Both the position numbers and the translations under genes were made by a program. The notes beneath the pieces were generated by a model. It made no database searches, was not told the origin of the DNA, and was given only the letters and a program-made list of their open reading frames with translations. Below, in pieces: positions 6,561 through 14,341 of a stretch of DNA of 20,985 bases. Source of the stretch: Candidatus Altarchaeum sp. CG2_30_32_3053 (GTDB taxonomy: Archaea > Altiarchaeota > Altiarchaeia > Altiarchaeales > Altiarchaeaceae); NCBI GenBank assembly GCA_001873845.1, contig MNZY01000135.1, positions 1-20,985 of the forward strand, in the 5' to 3' direction. Numbering within the stretch: position 1 is the stretch's first letter; each line of letters opens with the position of its first letter.

Positions 6561-7172
6561 CTATGCCGTTAAATTTCCGGCATTTAAAATTTCAATTGTA
6601 ATATTTTTGCTTATTATTTTAACATCAACCACCTTTACCGGCCAGGGTAAACTATTTAAATTTATATATTCTCTGCCTTTTACCGGCTCTTCGTTGTTGA
6701 ATGCACTTTTAAATGCATTCTTATCTATTTCCCGCGGAATTATTTTCGGAAGTGTTTCTGGAAGTCCGTATCCTTCTTGTCCTATCTGGAAGCTGGTCTC
6801 AGTTACATTGAATATTTTTATTTTTTGTCCTCTAAAACTATATACTGTATTTGGCGTTGGTTCCTGGCTTAATTTTGCCGAAACAATTTCTTTATAAATT
6901 ATATTTTTCTTTTCTCCGACTTTCATTCCAATCAAGTCCTTTTCAAATGGCTGATTTTTTCCCTGAGCAGATATATTTTTTATAAAAATCGTTTCTGTTG
7001 TATTGTTTTCAGTAATATTTAGTTTTATATTATCCCCTTCGTTTATAGTTTTTCCACCCAAATATGTAATTGAATCTATACATCCGCTTATTAACACACT
7101 CAAAATTAAAATCGCACCAACTGCTGCAATTCCCAATAATTCATAACTTTTTAACAAATTTTTTCCATTCAT
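6561..7172 (-). CDS. FKBP-like lipoprotein, paralogue of the larger gene upstream
   Basis: A 203-residue exported protein. The N-terminus LLGIAAVGAILILSVLISGC ends in a lipobox-like SGC (Cys31), predicting a lipid-anchored extracytoplasmic protein. The rest resembles a SlyD/FKBP-type fold: PFEKDLIGMKVGEKKNII (the FKBP-like GMKVGEKK turn), then QEGYGLPETLPKIIPREI (GYG plus IPREI, as in the insert-in-flap region), then LPWPVKVVDVKIISKNITIEI. The standard FKBP opening (VxVxYxGxL and FD) is degraded, so isomerase activity is uncertain and a chaperone-like role is possible. The signal region is nearly identical to that of the 516-residue gene starting at 8746, and PREI...WPxKVV also matches it, so the two arose by duplication. 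They lie 23 bases apart and are probably co-transcribed. Stop is TAG. Confidence 0.7.
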   Translation of the reverse strand: MNGKNLLKSYELLGIAAVGAILILSVLISGCIDSITYLGGKTINEGDNIKLNITENNTTETIFIKNISAQGKNQPFEKDLIGMKVGEKKNIIYKEIVSAKLSQEPTPNTVYSFRGQKIKIFNVTETSFQIGQEGYGLPETLPKIIPREIDKNAFKSAFNNEEPVKGREYINLNSLPWPVKVVDVKIISKNITIEILNAGNLTA

Positions 7173-7195
7173 TTGTTTTCCTGTTGTTTAAATTT

Positions 7196-8746
7196 TCATT
7201 GCCTGTTCCCGGCAGCTTTTTTACATTCATCAGCAAAAGCCCTAAGTTGATCTATATCTCCTGAACGGTCCGGTTTTATAAAAGCACCTACATGAGATTT
7301 TCCTGTTACAGGGCATCCAAATTGTGGTACTCCTCTATTAAAATCTAATATGTCTTTTAAACATTCCTCTCCAATTTTCATTTTTTCACTATCTGCCATA
7401 TTAATCCTCAAAAAACTATAACCTTCTTTTTCCAGGGTCTCAACGAGCGGTTTCATCTTAGCACACCATCCGCAACCATCCGAATAAAGGAATATGACAC
7501 TATTTTCACTTATTTTATACTTTCCAAGGCAGGACATATTGGCAAACCCTGCCTTTGTAATTACCTCCAAAATTTTAACAGTGCAGCTATATTTTATTGT
7601 GTTTATTTTTACAACTTTTAATGGCCATGGATTACTTGGATGGGAATAATCCTTATTTAAAACCGGCGCCTCATTAAACATTTGCTTAAAAAGTGATAAG
7701 GGAATGTCCTGTGGAATTTCTCTCGGAATTGGTTGTAATTCGTCTATTGTTCCATATCCCTTTTCGGGTGTAACTACTATTAATTTGCTTTCATTAATCT
7801 TCATCCCCATAACTCCTTCATCAAAGCCCTTTATCATTTGTCCTGCACCCGCAATAAAGCTTAGCGTGCCATTATCAAATTTTTCCCCGTTGGTTAATTT
7901 TCCGACATATTCTACTGTTACTAAATTGCCTTTGCTTACCTTTAATTCAGTAGCGTTTGCATTTTTCAGTTTTAATAATTCGTCTGCTGACTCTTTGCAT
8001 TCGTCCTGAAAGTTTTGTAAGGCATCTTTACTTAAAAATGATCCCAAATTCCATTTGCCATTTGCGGGACATGCAAACTGTGGGACGCCCTGGTTAAAAT
8101 CAAATATGCCTGCATAACATTCCTGTGCGATTTTTATCTTCTCTGTATCAGCAGAATTCGCCCATAAAAATTTATAAGAATTATTGGCGATATTTTCAAG
8201 TTCTATTATCAGAGGTTTCATCCTATTGCAATATCCGCATCCGTCACTATGAAGAAATGCAACAGTATCAAGCGTTAGATTATACTTTTCCAAACAGTAA
8301 ATTCTTTCTGTCATCACATCCTTTATCTCTTTAACTTTGACATTAAAATTCAAGGTCTCACCAGTTAATTTATGACCAGAATATATGCTGCTGTCATCAA
8401 TCTTAAAAATTTTAATTTCTCCCATTTGAGTGTAGTAAACCTTTCCAGTTTCGGGTTCATGCTGTAACCTCACAGAAACCACATCTTCACAGACAAATTT
8501 TTTTGTATCTCCGACAGACATTCCAACAATGTCATTCTCAAAACTCTGTTTCTTCTCACCAATAGAAAGGTATGTTTCAGTTGTTGTGTTTTTGTCATCT
8601 GTAAAATTTATCTTCACAACAGAATCATTTTTGACTTTTACCTCTTCGGTACCTATGCACCCGCTTATTAATACGCTTAAAATCAAAATTGCCCCAACTG
8701 CTGCAATTCCCAATAATTCACATCTTAACAAATTTTTTCTATTCAT
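7196..8746 (-). CDS. FKBP-type peptidyl-prolyl isomerase fused to two thioredoxin-like domains, lipoprotein
   Basis: A 516-residue exported protein with a lipobox-like ISGC at Cys30. Domains in order: a degenerate FKBP-like region (about 35-145, with ENDIVGMSVGDTKKF); thioredoxin-like domain 1 (150-255) with CGYC at 170-173; a well-preserved FKBP core (272-385) with VTVEYVGKLTNGEKFDNGT, AGQMIKGFDEGVMGM and TPEKGYG; and thioredoxin-like domain 2 (400-512) with CGWC at 425-428. Both thioredoxin-like domains carry an extra cysteine pair in EC...FNxGVPQFxCP (Cys210/226 and Cys462/478), a repeated signature. The protein probably helps fold disulfide-containing proteins outside the membrane by combining prolyl isomerisation and thiol-disulfide exchange. 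The architecture looks built by duplication of an FKBP-Trx unit. Probable operon with the shorter paralogue. Confidence 0.82.
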   Translation of the reverse strand: MNRKNLLRCELLGIAAVGAILILSVLISGCIGTEEVKVKNDSVVKINFTDDKNTTTETYLSIGEKKQSFENDIVGMSVGDTKKFVCEDVVSVRLQHEPETGKVYYTQMGEIKIFKIDDSSIYSGHKLTGETLNFNVKVKEIKDVMTERIYCLEKYNLTLDTVAFLHSDGCGYCNRMKPLIIELENIANNSYKFLWANSADTEKIKIAQECYAGIFDFNQGVPQFACPANGKWNLGSFLSKDALQNFQDECKESADELLKLKNANATELKVSKGNLVTVEYVGKLTNGEKFDNGTLSFIAGAGQMIKGFDEGVMGMKINESKLIVVTPEKGYGTIDELQPIPREIPQDIPLSLFKQMFNEAPVLNKDYSHPSNPWPLKVVKINTIKYSCTVKILEVITKAGFANMSCLGKYKISENSVIFLYSDGCGWCAKMKPLVETLEKEGYSFLRINMADSEKMKIGEECLKDILDFNRGVPQFGCPVTGKSHVGAFIKPDRSGDIDQLRAFADECKKAAGNRQ

Positions 8747-8896
8747 TTTAAAAATTTTTAAATTTTGCCTTTTTTGAGATTATATTTTTATTTTTAAATT
8801 TTTACAAATTATTTGATAATTACAATTTCAATAAATAATTAATTTTTAAATTTAATCTTAAATTTAATGAACTTCATATACTTCGTATTTTAATTA

Positions 8897-9008
8897 TAGT
8901 GAAAATTTCAACTTTTGATCATTTATTTTGAACATCAATATTACATATTATGATTTGAAGAATAAATATGGACAAAAACAATATTATCAAAAGATGTCAA
9001 AATGACTA
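8897..9008 (+). mobile_element. MITE family 1, copy B (112 bp)
   Basis: Near-identical to copy C (15675-15774) except that C lacks about 12 bases near the right end; clearly homologous to copy A in the opposite orientation. Ends TAGTG and GACTA are flanked by TA (8895-8896, 9009-9010). The two halves form an imperfect inverted repeat (for example TTTTGATCAT against TTTTGATAAT). There is no coding capacity of its own, but it supplies the last 22 codons and the stop of the zinc-ribbon gene. Confidence 0.8.
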
Positions 9009-9855
9009 TATTAACCCTGCACTCTGCATCTTCATATCTTGCCGCTTTTCCTGTCCATTGCTCAAAAAGAGTGGCTTTTTTTATTATTTCTCTTTGCTTC
9101 TTAACACTGTGATGTTTTATAACATCTCTTGTTTTTGTTACATTTCTGTATTTTGTTACATTTCTGTATTTTGTTATTGTCTGGTTTTTGGTAACATTTT
9201 TTGTGGAACATATTACTTCGTCAATCCGATAGTATGTTGGATAGTATGTTGGTTTTGTTTTGTCGCATTTTCCAGTATAATAAACCTCTACTCTCTGTGA
9301 TTCTCCGGGATTTAAAAAATACTGCCTGCTTAAATACGAACCTATTTTTGTAGAATGTGTTTGTTGTTCGCTTGAAAAGAAAGAAATATCTACCGAAAAT
9401 TTCCCGCTTATATTGTCTGTATTCTGAATGGTTCCTATATCGCTGGTACAATGACATCCGCTACCGCTAGAACGGCATTTAGGAATCCCCTTTCCCACAG
9501 AAATCATTTTATAACTTAAATAGTCAGTTGTGTTGTAAAGTTTTGTTTCAGTATATTTTTCTGTATCATTATATGGCTCTTCTCCCATATAATATTCCAC
9601 ATAATTTTCCGTAACATTTTCGCAATACGCCTGTGTTGCATTATACTGAAAAGGCGCAACAAAAATCACGAACCCCGCGACTAATAAAGCAGCAGCAATA
9701 CCTGCTATATATTTATGTCTTTTTTCTTTCAGGCGTTTTTGTTCCTCCTTTCTGTTTTGGTTCTCTGTATCTTCTTCTATTAGCAGCTCTTTGCAGATTG
9801 TGCAAAATCTTTTTATACCAGGATACTCCTTTCCGCATTTCGGGCATTTTTTCAT
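8941..9855 (-). CDS. Zinc-ribbon membrane protein with KYRNVT repeats, C-terminus altered by a MITE
   Basis: Product of 304 residues of unknown function. An N-terminal zinc ribbon (CPKC at 4-7, CTIC at 18-21) is followed by a charged linker, one membrane helix (about 49-68, IAGIAAALLVAGFVIFVAP) and an extracytoplasmic domain rich in N-glycosylation-type sites (NATQ, NVTE, NDTE, NTTD, NVTK, NQTI). Residues about 227-250 hold the repeat TKYRNVTKYRNVTKTRDV, a motif seen in archaeal zinc-ribbon membrane proteins that end in a WTGxAxxYE segment; here LFEQWTGKAARYEDAECR is at 264-280. The natural end should lie close to this point. Residues 283-304 (IVILTSFDNIVFVHIY and onward) are encoded entirely by MITE copy B, so the insertion replaced the original C-terminal codons or stop. 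It stands alone, divided from the FKBP operon by AT-rich DNA. Confidence 0.65.
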   Translation of the reverse strand: MKKCPKCGKEYPGIKRFCTICKELLIEEDTENQNRKEEQKRLKEKRHKYIAGIAAALLVAGFVIFVAPFQYNATQAYCENVTENYVEYYMGEEPYNDTEKYTETKLYNTTDYLSYKMISVGKGIPKCRSSGSGCHCTSDIGTIQNTDNISGKFSVDISFFSSEQQTHSTKIGSYLSRQYFLNPGESQRVEVYYTGKCDKTKPTYYPTYYRIDEVICSTKNVTKNQTITKYRNVTKYRNVTKTRDVIKHHSVKKQREIIKKATLFEQWTGKAARYEDAECRVNIVILTSFDNIVFVHIYSSNHNM

Positions 9856-9874
9856 TTTGTTTAAATTTTTAAAT

Positions 9875-10050
9875 TTATTCGTTGATTTATTCGTTGATTT
9901 ATTCGTTGATTTATTCGTTGGTTTTTTGTTGGCTTATTCGTTGATTTATTCGTTTGTTTATTCGTTTGTTTTTTGTTGGCTTATTCGTTGGTTTTTTGTT
10001 GGCTTATTCGTTGATTTATTCGTTGGTTTTTTTGTTGGTTTTTTGTTGGT
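9875..10050. repeat. Minisatellite of 10-16 bp TTATTCGTTG/TTTTTTGTTGG units
   Basis: About 175 bases of tandem, imperfect units: TTATTCGTTGAT repeated, alternating with TTTTTTGTTGGC and TTATTCGTTTGT. It lies between the start of the zinc-ribbon gene (9855) and the stop of the nucleotidyltransferase gene (10054). Long open frames on the plus strand (FVDLFVDLFV) are by-products of the repeat. No promoter-like structure is visible apart from AT-rich sequence near 9860-9875. Confidence 0.85.
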
Positions 10051-10053
10051 TTT

Positions 10054-10947
10054 TTATTTCATTACTTTTATGTATTCACCGATCGCCTTTCTAGATGTTC
10101 CGACAATTATAAATTTCCCGGATCTGTTTTTGCTGTTTATTTTTTCAAGCATCCCGCAGACCTCTATATTTTCACCTTCAAATGCCTGTCCGACATAAGT
10201 ATGAGTCCAGCATAAAATTTTTATAATTTCCCGGTTTCCATCTTCAGCAATTTCATAATACGCAGGATACGAAAATGGATTTGACTTAACTACTTTACCT
10301 CTCTTTGTTATATTTCCGGTTTTTTTAAAATTTAAATTTATGCTGGCATCATCCGAAAGCAAAAGGTCAAATTTCCTGTTGTTGATTGTTCCTTTATTAA
10401 ATTTTCTCTTCTCGTGCCATAAAAATTCATCAAAGGTCAATTCATTGCCAAATATTCTTTTTGCATAGAGTTCTTTCCATTGTTCCGGATTTAAATTTTT
10501 AACTGCTCTGTTGTTTAAAATTGACTGTTTAATCGCGTCCATTGCCTCGTTAAAATTTTTTGCTCCATAAACAACAAAGTCAATGTCAGAATCATTCCCG
10601 TAACATTTAATAAGTCCTGAACCGGAAATTCCTAAATTTTCAGTACTGGTAAAATTTGACAGAAATTTAGCCAAATCGGACACATCCCGCTCATATTTGT
10701 CCTTCTGGTACTTCATTATCTCTTTTAGTCGTTCTCTTCCGCTGAAAATTTTTATATCATCAGTTTCGCCCTCCTCAATAGCAACAATCCCTCCGTTAAT
10801 CTTTTTAAAGACCCTATCGTTTCGCACGTATCTCAAAGAACATAATAATGGATTTGTGCTTAAAACAGCATAAAATTTATTGTCTTTTTCTATAAAGTCC
10901 CTGTGTACCATTGCCCTGTATTCTTTATCTTTAACAAAATCTATCAT
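10054..10947 (-). CDS. Predicted nucleotidyltransferase, archaeal COG2413-like
   Basis: A 297-residue protein with a DNA-polymerase-beta-type nucleotidyltransferase core: GISGSGLIKCYGNDSDIDFV (106-125), where GS(G) binds the nucleotide and DSDID (Asp119, 121, 123) should bind metals. Before it is an N-terminal region typical of the archaeal family (HRDFIEKDNKFYAVLSTNP, then LRYVRND). After it come a helical region and RKFDLLLSDDASINLNF, probably containing the third acidic position, and a basic C-terminal part. Substrate and role are unknown; it is not the CCA-adding enzyme, which is larger. The product is monocistronic. Just upstream of the ATG is a direct repeat of about 14 bases (AATGTTTTAACATTTT, 10951-10975). 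Confidence 0.7.
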   Translation of the reverse strand: MIDFVKDKEYRAMVHRDFIEKDNKFYAVLSTNPLLCSLRYVRNDRVFKKINGGIVAIEEGETDDIKIFSGRERLKEIMKYQKDKYERDVSDLAKFLSNFTSTENLGISGSGLIKCYGNDSDIDFVVYGAKNFNEAMDAIKQSILNNRAVKNLNPEQWKELYAKRIFGNELTFDEFLWHEKRKFNKGTINNRKFDLLLSDDASINLNFKKTGNITKRGKVVKSNPFSYPAYYEIAEDGNREIIKILCWTHTYVGQAFEGENIEVCGMLEKINSKNRSGKFIIVGTSRKAIGEYIKVMK

Positions 10948-11545
10948 TTTAATGTTTTAACATTTTAATGTTTTAACACCAGATTGTCTAACAACCTGTT
11001 ATATTATCCAGGATTCTGAATCCAAAGTCATATTTATAAATTATTCGGACACAACAATATTTTTGCCTGTAAAGTTATTTTCAAGCTTGCCCTGAAAATC
11101 TCCGAACGAAGTGAGTTTATTTATTTGTTTTTTATAAAATGAGGAGTTACAAAATTTATTTATCCTGACTTATTGAGAAGTTACGAAAATTACGCCCAAA
11201 AATTAACAAAAACTTTAAAAATTTTACGAGGAGATGACCCGTCTTTCAATTTTAGGGATGGAAATCTCATGTTAAATTTATTAAATTTATATTTGTATTT
11301 TAAATTTATTTATGAAAAATTTAATAATTTAATACAAAAGAGGCAGCTCATCAGTTCAAGTACAGCGGTAGCTTTTAAAAAAGCTCCATAAGTTTCACAT
11401 AGATGTAGCCACCACTTATACACAGATTATTACACAGAAATACGATCTGCTTTGCAGACAGTTATTATAGCATTCAATTTAATTACATATTTCTTATAGA
11501 AAGCGAAATCACTCATTAATAATAAATATTATAACTTTAAATAAG
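10948..11545. other. Long intergenic region, no convincing gene
   Basis: Divergent region between the nucleotidyltransferase and pdxS. It holds small hairpins: AGCTTTTAAAAAAGCT (11373-11388) and TCTGCTTTGCAGA (11448-11460). The tract GGATTCTGAATCC (about 11012) looks like an anticodon hairpin, but no tRNA can be folded around it. A 72-residue open frame at 11173-11391 has AT-driven composition and no recognisable domain. AT-rich promoter-like sequence lies at 11517-11535 before pdxS. Confidence 0.6.
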
Positions 11546-12559
11546 ATGGCAAATACAACAGGCATAGAAGGAAAAATTTTTGGTAGTGAAACATTGAAGA
11601 AGGACTTTGCAAGTATGGTAAAAGAAGGAGTAATTATGGATGTAACAAATGCGGAACAGGCGAAAATTGCTGAAAAATCCGGAGCAGTTGCTGTTATGGC
11701 TCTTGAAAGAGTGCCGGCAGACATTAGATCAGAAGGAGGAGTTGCAAGAATGGCAAACATTAAAAAGGTCGCCGAAATTTTAAAGACAGTCACAATTCCT
11801 GTAATGGCAAAGTGTAGAATCGGTCATTACAGCGAAGCAAAGATACTTGAAAATTTGGGTATTTATATGATTGATGAAAGCGAAGTGCTGACGATGGCCG
11901 ACCCGTATTTTCATGTTGATAAGAAAAAATTTGCAATTCCCTTTGTTTGCGGTGCCCGTGAGTTTGGAGAGGCAGTAAGGCGGATTTTTGAGGGTGCGGC
12001 GATGATAAGGACAAAAGGAGAAGCGGGAACTGGTGATGTTATTGAGGCGGTCAGGCATATGCACATGATAAATGAAGGCATTGCACAGTTAAAAAAATTT
12101 GATGATGGAATTTTGATGAAGATAGCAACAAATTATACAAACAAGTACTGCAAATTAATTCAGGAGGATTATGAAAAATTTGGAATAAACCGGGCTATTG
12201 AAGACGATGATGTCGTGTTTAGCGATTATACTTATGGAAATATAAAGCGGGAAATTTTAAAAATTCTGAATGAAATAAAGGAATTGCAGCGATTGCCCGT
12301 TGTAAATTTTGCAGCAGGCGGAATTGCCACTCCTGCCGATGCGGCACTGATGATGACCATGGGATGCGACGGTGTTTTTGTCGGTTCCGGAATCTTTAAA
12401 TCCGACGATCCTGAAAAAAGGGCAAAAGCGATTGTTGAAGCAACATCGCATTTTAATGAACCGGAAATTTTAAAGGAGGTTGCAAAAAATTTAGGGGAAG
12501 GAATGAAAGGTATTGAGGCATCAAAGGTGACACAGGCGCTACAGGAAAGAGGAATTTAA
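11546..12559 (+). CDS. pdxS: Pyridoxal 5'-phosphate synthase subunit PdxS
   Basis: The synthase subunit of the ribose-5-phosphate-dependent PLP pathway (EC 4.3.3.6), a TIM barrel forming dodecamers that makes PLP from ribose 5-phosphate, glyceraldehyde 3-phosphate and ammonia. The catalytic lysines are visible in MAKCRIGH (Lys89) and IRTKGEAGTG (Lys157). Other family signatures are MDVTNAEQAKIAEKSGAVAV, ALERVPADIRSEGGVARMA, FVCGAREFGEA and VNFAAGGIATPADAALMMTM. At 337 residues it is longer than the bacterial form (about 295); the extra segment (NYTNKYCKLIQEDYEKFGIN and beyond, about 204-235) corresponds to the insertion known in methanogen homologues. The glutaminase partner PdxT is not encoded nearby. 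Triosephosphate isomerase, encoded about 4 kb away, handles one of its substrates, but that distance is not evidence of linkage. Confidence 0.95.
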   Translation: MANTTGIEGKIFGSETLKKDFASMVKEGVIMDVTNAEQAKIAEKSGAVAVMALERVPADIRSEGGVARMANIKKVAEILKTVTIPVMAKCRIGHYSEAKILENLGIYMIDESEVLTMADPYFHVDKKKFAIPFVCGAREFGEAVRRIFEGAAMIRTKGEAGTGDVIEAVRHMHMINEGIAQLKKFDDGILMKIATNYTNKYCKLIQEDYEKFGINRAIEDDDVVFSDYTYGNIKREILKILNEIKELQRLPVVNFAAGGIATPADAALMMTMGCDGVFVGSGIFKSDDPEKRAKAIVEATSHFNEPEILKEVAKNLGEGMKGIEASKVTQALQERGI

Positions 12560-12651
12560 AATTTTTTATATCGGCTCTGTTTGGAGTTTTGCCAGCAGAA
12601 GTATGTAAACAAATGTCCTGTACAATATTCAAAAATTCAGAGACAAACAAA

Positions 12652-13208
12652 ATGTCTGATGACACTCCGGAAAAGGTAATAACAATTGGTAAATATTATC
12701 CTGTCCGGGGTGACTATGCAAATATAGACAGATTTACCCAGCATATTATAGATATAAAGAAAGACGGTGAAATGCTGGATACAAAGTCGGCAGAATATTA
12801 TTATTACAAAGAAGCAATTAATTATTTTACGAAGCGAATGCTCGCCATTCTTTCAGATACGGAAAAGTATGTGATATGTGTGATACCTGCCCATACAAAA
12901 GGAACATCTGCATCCGGCGTAAGAAAAATCGCAAAAGAAGTATGTTCGCGGTTGCCCGAATAACTGATGGAACAGATGTTCTGTTCAGAAAAGTTACTCT
13001 CGAAAAGAAAAGCGCTGGTGGGCTCCGGGATGTCCAAACGGAAATACATTCCATGGATATGAACAATAAAGACATAATTAAAAACAGGCAGGTTCTTTTA
13101 ATAGATGATGTAACAACAACAGTTACTTCACTAAATGTCGGGAAACACATATTACTTCTGGCAAAGGCAAAACTAGTTGTAATGTTTGCTCTTGCCCAAA
13201 CCTGTTAA
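12652..13208 (+). pseudogene. Phosphoribosyltransferase (ComF-like) with a frameshift
   Basis: The first frame starts at ATG 12652 (MSDDTPEKVITIGKYYPVRG) and runs through VICVIPAHTKGTSASGVRKI to a stop at 12961-12963. The continuing protein is in the next frame, GTDVLFRKVTLEKKSAGGLR, then VLLIDDVTTTVTSLNVGKH and VVMFALAQT. LLIDDVTTTVTS is the PRPP-binding loop of type I phosphoribosyltransferases, and the order IPAH...FRK...DDV matches ComF-like proteins. The shift lies between about 12930 and 12965 and equals loss of one base (or gain of two). The gene is followed 17 bases later by dprA, so the two form a likely operon. Both members are broken. Function of such stand-alone phosphoribosyltransferases is not established; in bacteria ComF acts in DNA uptake. 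Confidence 0.7.
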
Positions 13209-13225
13209 TAATATAAATTTATAAA

Positions 13226-14210
13226 ATGGATCCTTTATCCATACTGTCATTAGAGAAAATACCAAAAGTCGGATTAAAAACTATTGATAATGTTCCACAA
13301 CACAGGCATTTGATCCGCAGAGTCCATCTGATTTGGTAGAGGTACTTAAAAAGGCAAATGCAAGGTCTAAGAAGATTTATGTGCCGGATATAGAAGAGGT
13401 TAAAGTGGCATGGGAGAAAGCCCATAATATAATAAACCGCTCGCGCCTGAAGAATATTCAGATAATTTCAATAAAAGATTCAAAATATCCAAAATACCTT
13501 TTGCAGATACCTAACAGCCCTGTATTGTTACATGTTTTTGGAAATGCTGATGCCTTAAACAGAGAATGTATCGCAATTGTCGGAACGAGAAAGCCTACCG
13601 ATTATGGTTTTGGCAGGGCAAAGAAATTGGGTTCGCTTTTTGCAAAGAAAGGGTATGTGGTAGTCAGCGGTTTAGCCGAAGGCATTGATACTGCCGCGCA
13701 TCTCGGAGCATTAGATGCCGGCGGATTAACAGTAGCAGTTGTAGCACACGGATTACACACAATCTATCCGCAGAGCAATAAAACGCTTGTAGATGAGATT
13801 ATTAAGAACAAAGGCGCAGTTATTTCTGAATATCCTGTCGGCACAGAAATTAAAAAAGTTATTTTGTAAAGAGGGACAGAATTCAGAGCGGTTTGTCTTT
13901 GGGTGTTTTTGTTGTTGAAACAGGCAAGGAAGGTGGAACTATGCACACTGCGGATTTCTGTAAAAAACAAAACCGCATTCTCATTGTTTTGCAGCATTCT
14001 GCATCCGGTAACCAGCAGTTAATTTCGGATAATGTAAGCGACATTATCTTTAAAGAAGACGATGATGCCGAACGGGTAATTAACGCAATGAATCGTACCG
14101 AGAAGGAGTTATTGAATCGCATTAATAAAGAGTCATCAATTCACCACAACAAAAAGGAAAAATGTCCGGTAAAAACACTTAATTCAACTCGGACGGTACT
14201 GAATTTATAA
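13226..14210 (+). pseudogene. dprA: DNA-processing protein DprA/Smf with two frameshifts
   Basis: Three consecutive frames together give a full DprA-like protein. Part 1: MDPLSILSLEKIPKVGLKTI (a helix-hairpin-helix-like start). Part 2, from about 13291: FDPQSPSDLVEVLKKAN, the Rossmann-like core with IAIVGTRKPTDYGFGRA, VVVSGLAEGIDTAAHLGALD and GLHTIYPQSNKTLVDEI. Part 3, from about 13863: FVKRDRIQSGLSLGVFVVET, then GGTMHTADFCKKQNR. These are the Smf/DprA signature blocks (VGTR, SGLAxGID, RxRIxSGLS). The shifts are near 13291 and at the TTTT run at 13862-13865; both are consistent with loss of one base. DprA loads RecA on incoming single-stranded DNA in transformable bacteria; roles in archaea are poorly known. 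Preceded by a phosphoribosyltransferase gene, also frameshifted. Confidence 0.8.
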
Positions 14211-14341
14211 AAACCAAACCATCTCACTTTGTCCGGTGACTTCAAAAATTTTCATTTTTGAAACAGTTACAAAAAATTTACTAATAACTTCATAATTAAA
14301 AATTTAAAATTTAATGATAAAAATTTAAAATAAACTTTAAA

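Noticed and set aside
9791..10198. 135-codon plus-strand frame with FVDLFVDLFVDLFVG repeats, like a repetitive membrane protein
   Set aside because: It is a translation of the minisatellite running into antisense of the nucleotidyltransferase gene, which has clear motifs on the other strand.
11000..11030. tRNA-Gln or tRNA-Leu from the hairpin GGATTCTGAATCC
   Set aside because: Only a 3-5 bp stem fits; no acceptor stem, D-arm or T-arm (no GTTCGA-type loop) can be drawn on either strand.
11173..11391. 72-codon frame in the region before pdxS
   Set aside because: Composition is AT-driven (LNLLNLYLYFKFIYEKF), with no domain, no promoter-like box and no partner gene.
11780..12064. 94- and 74-codon minus-strand frames antisense to pdxS
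   Set aside because: Shadow frames of a gene with strong family motifs; no start signals or recognisable domains.
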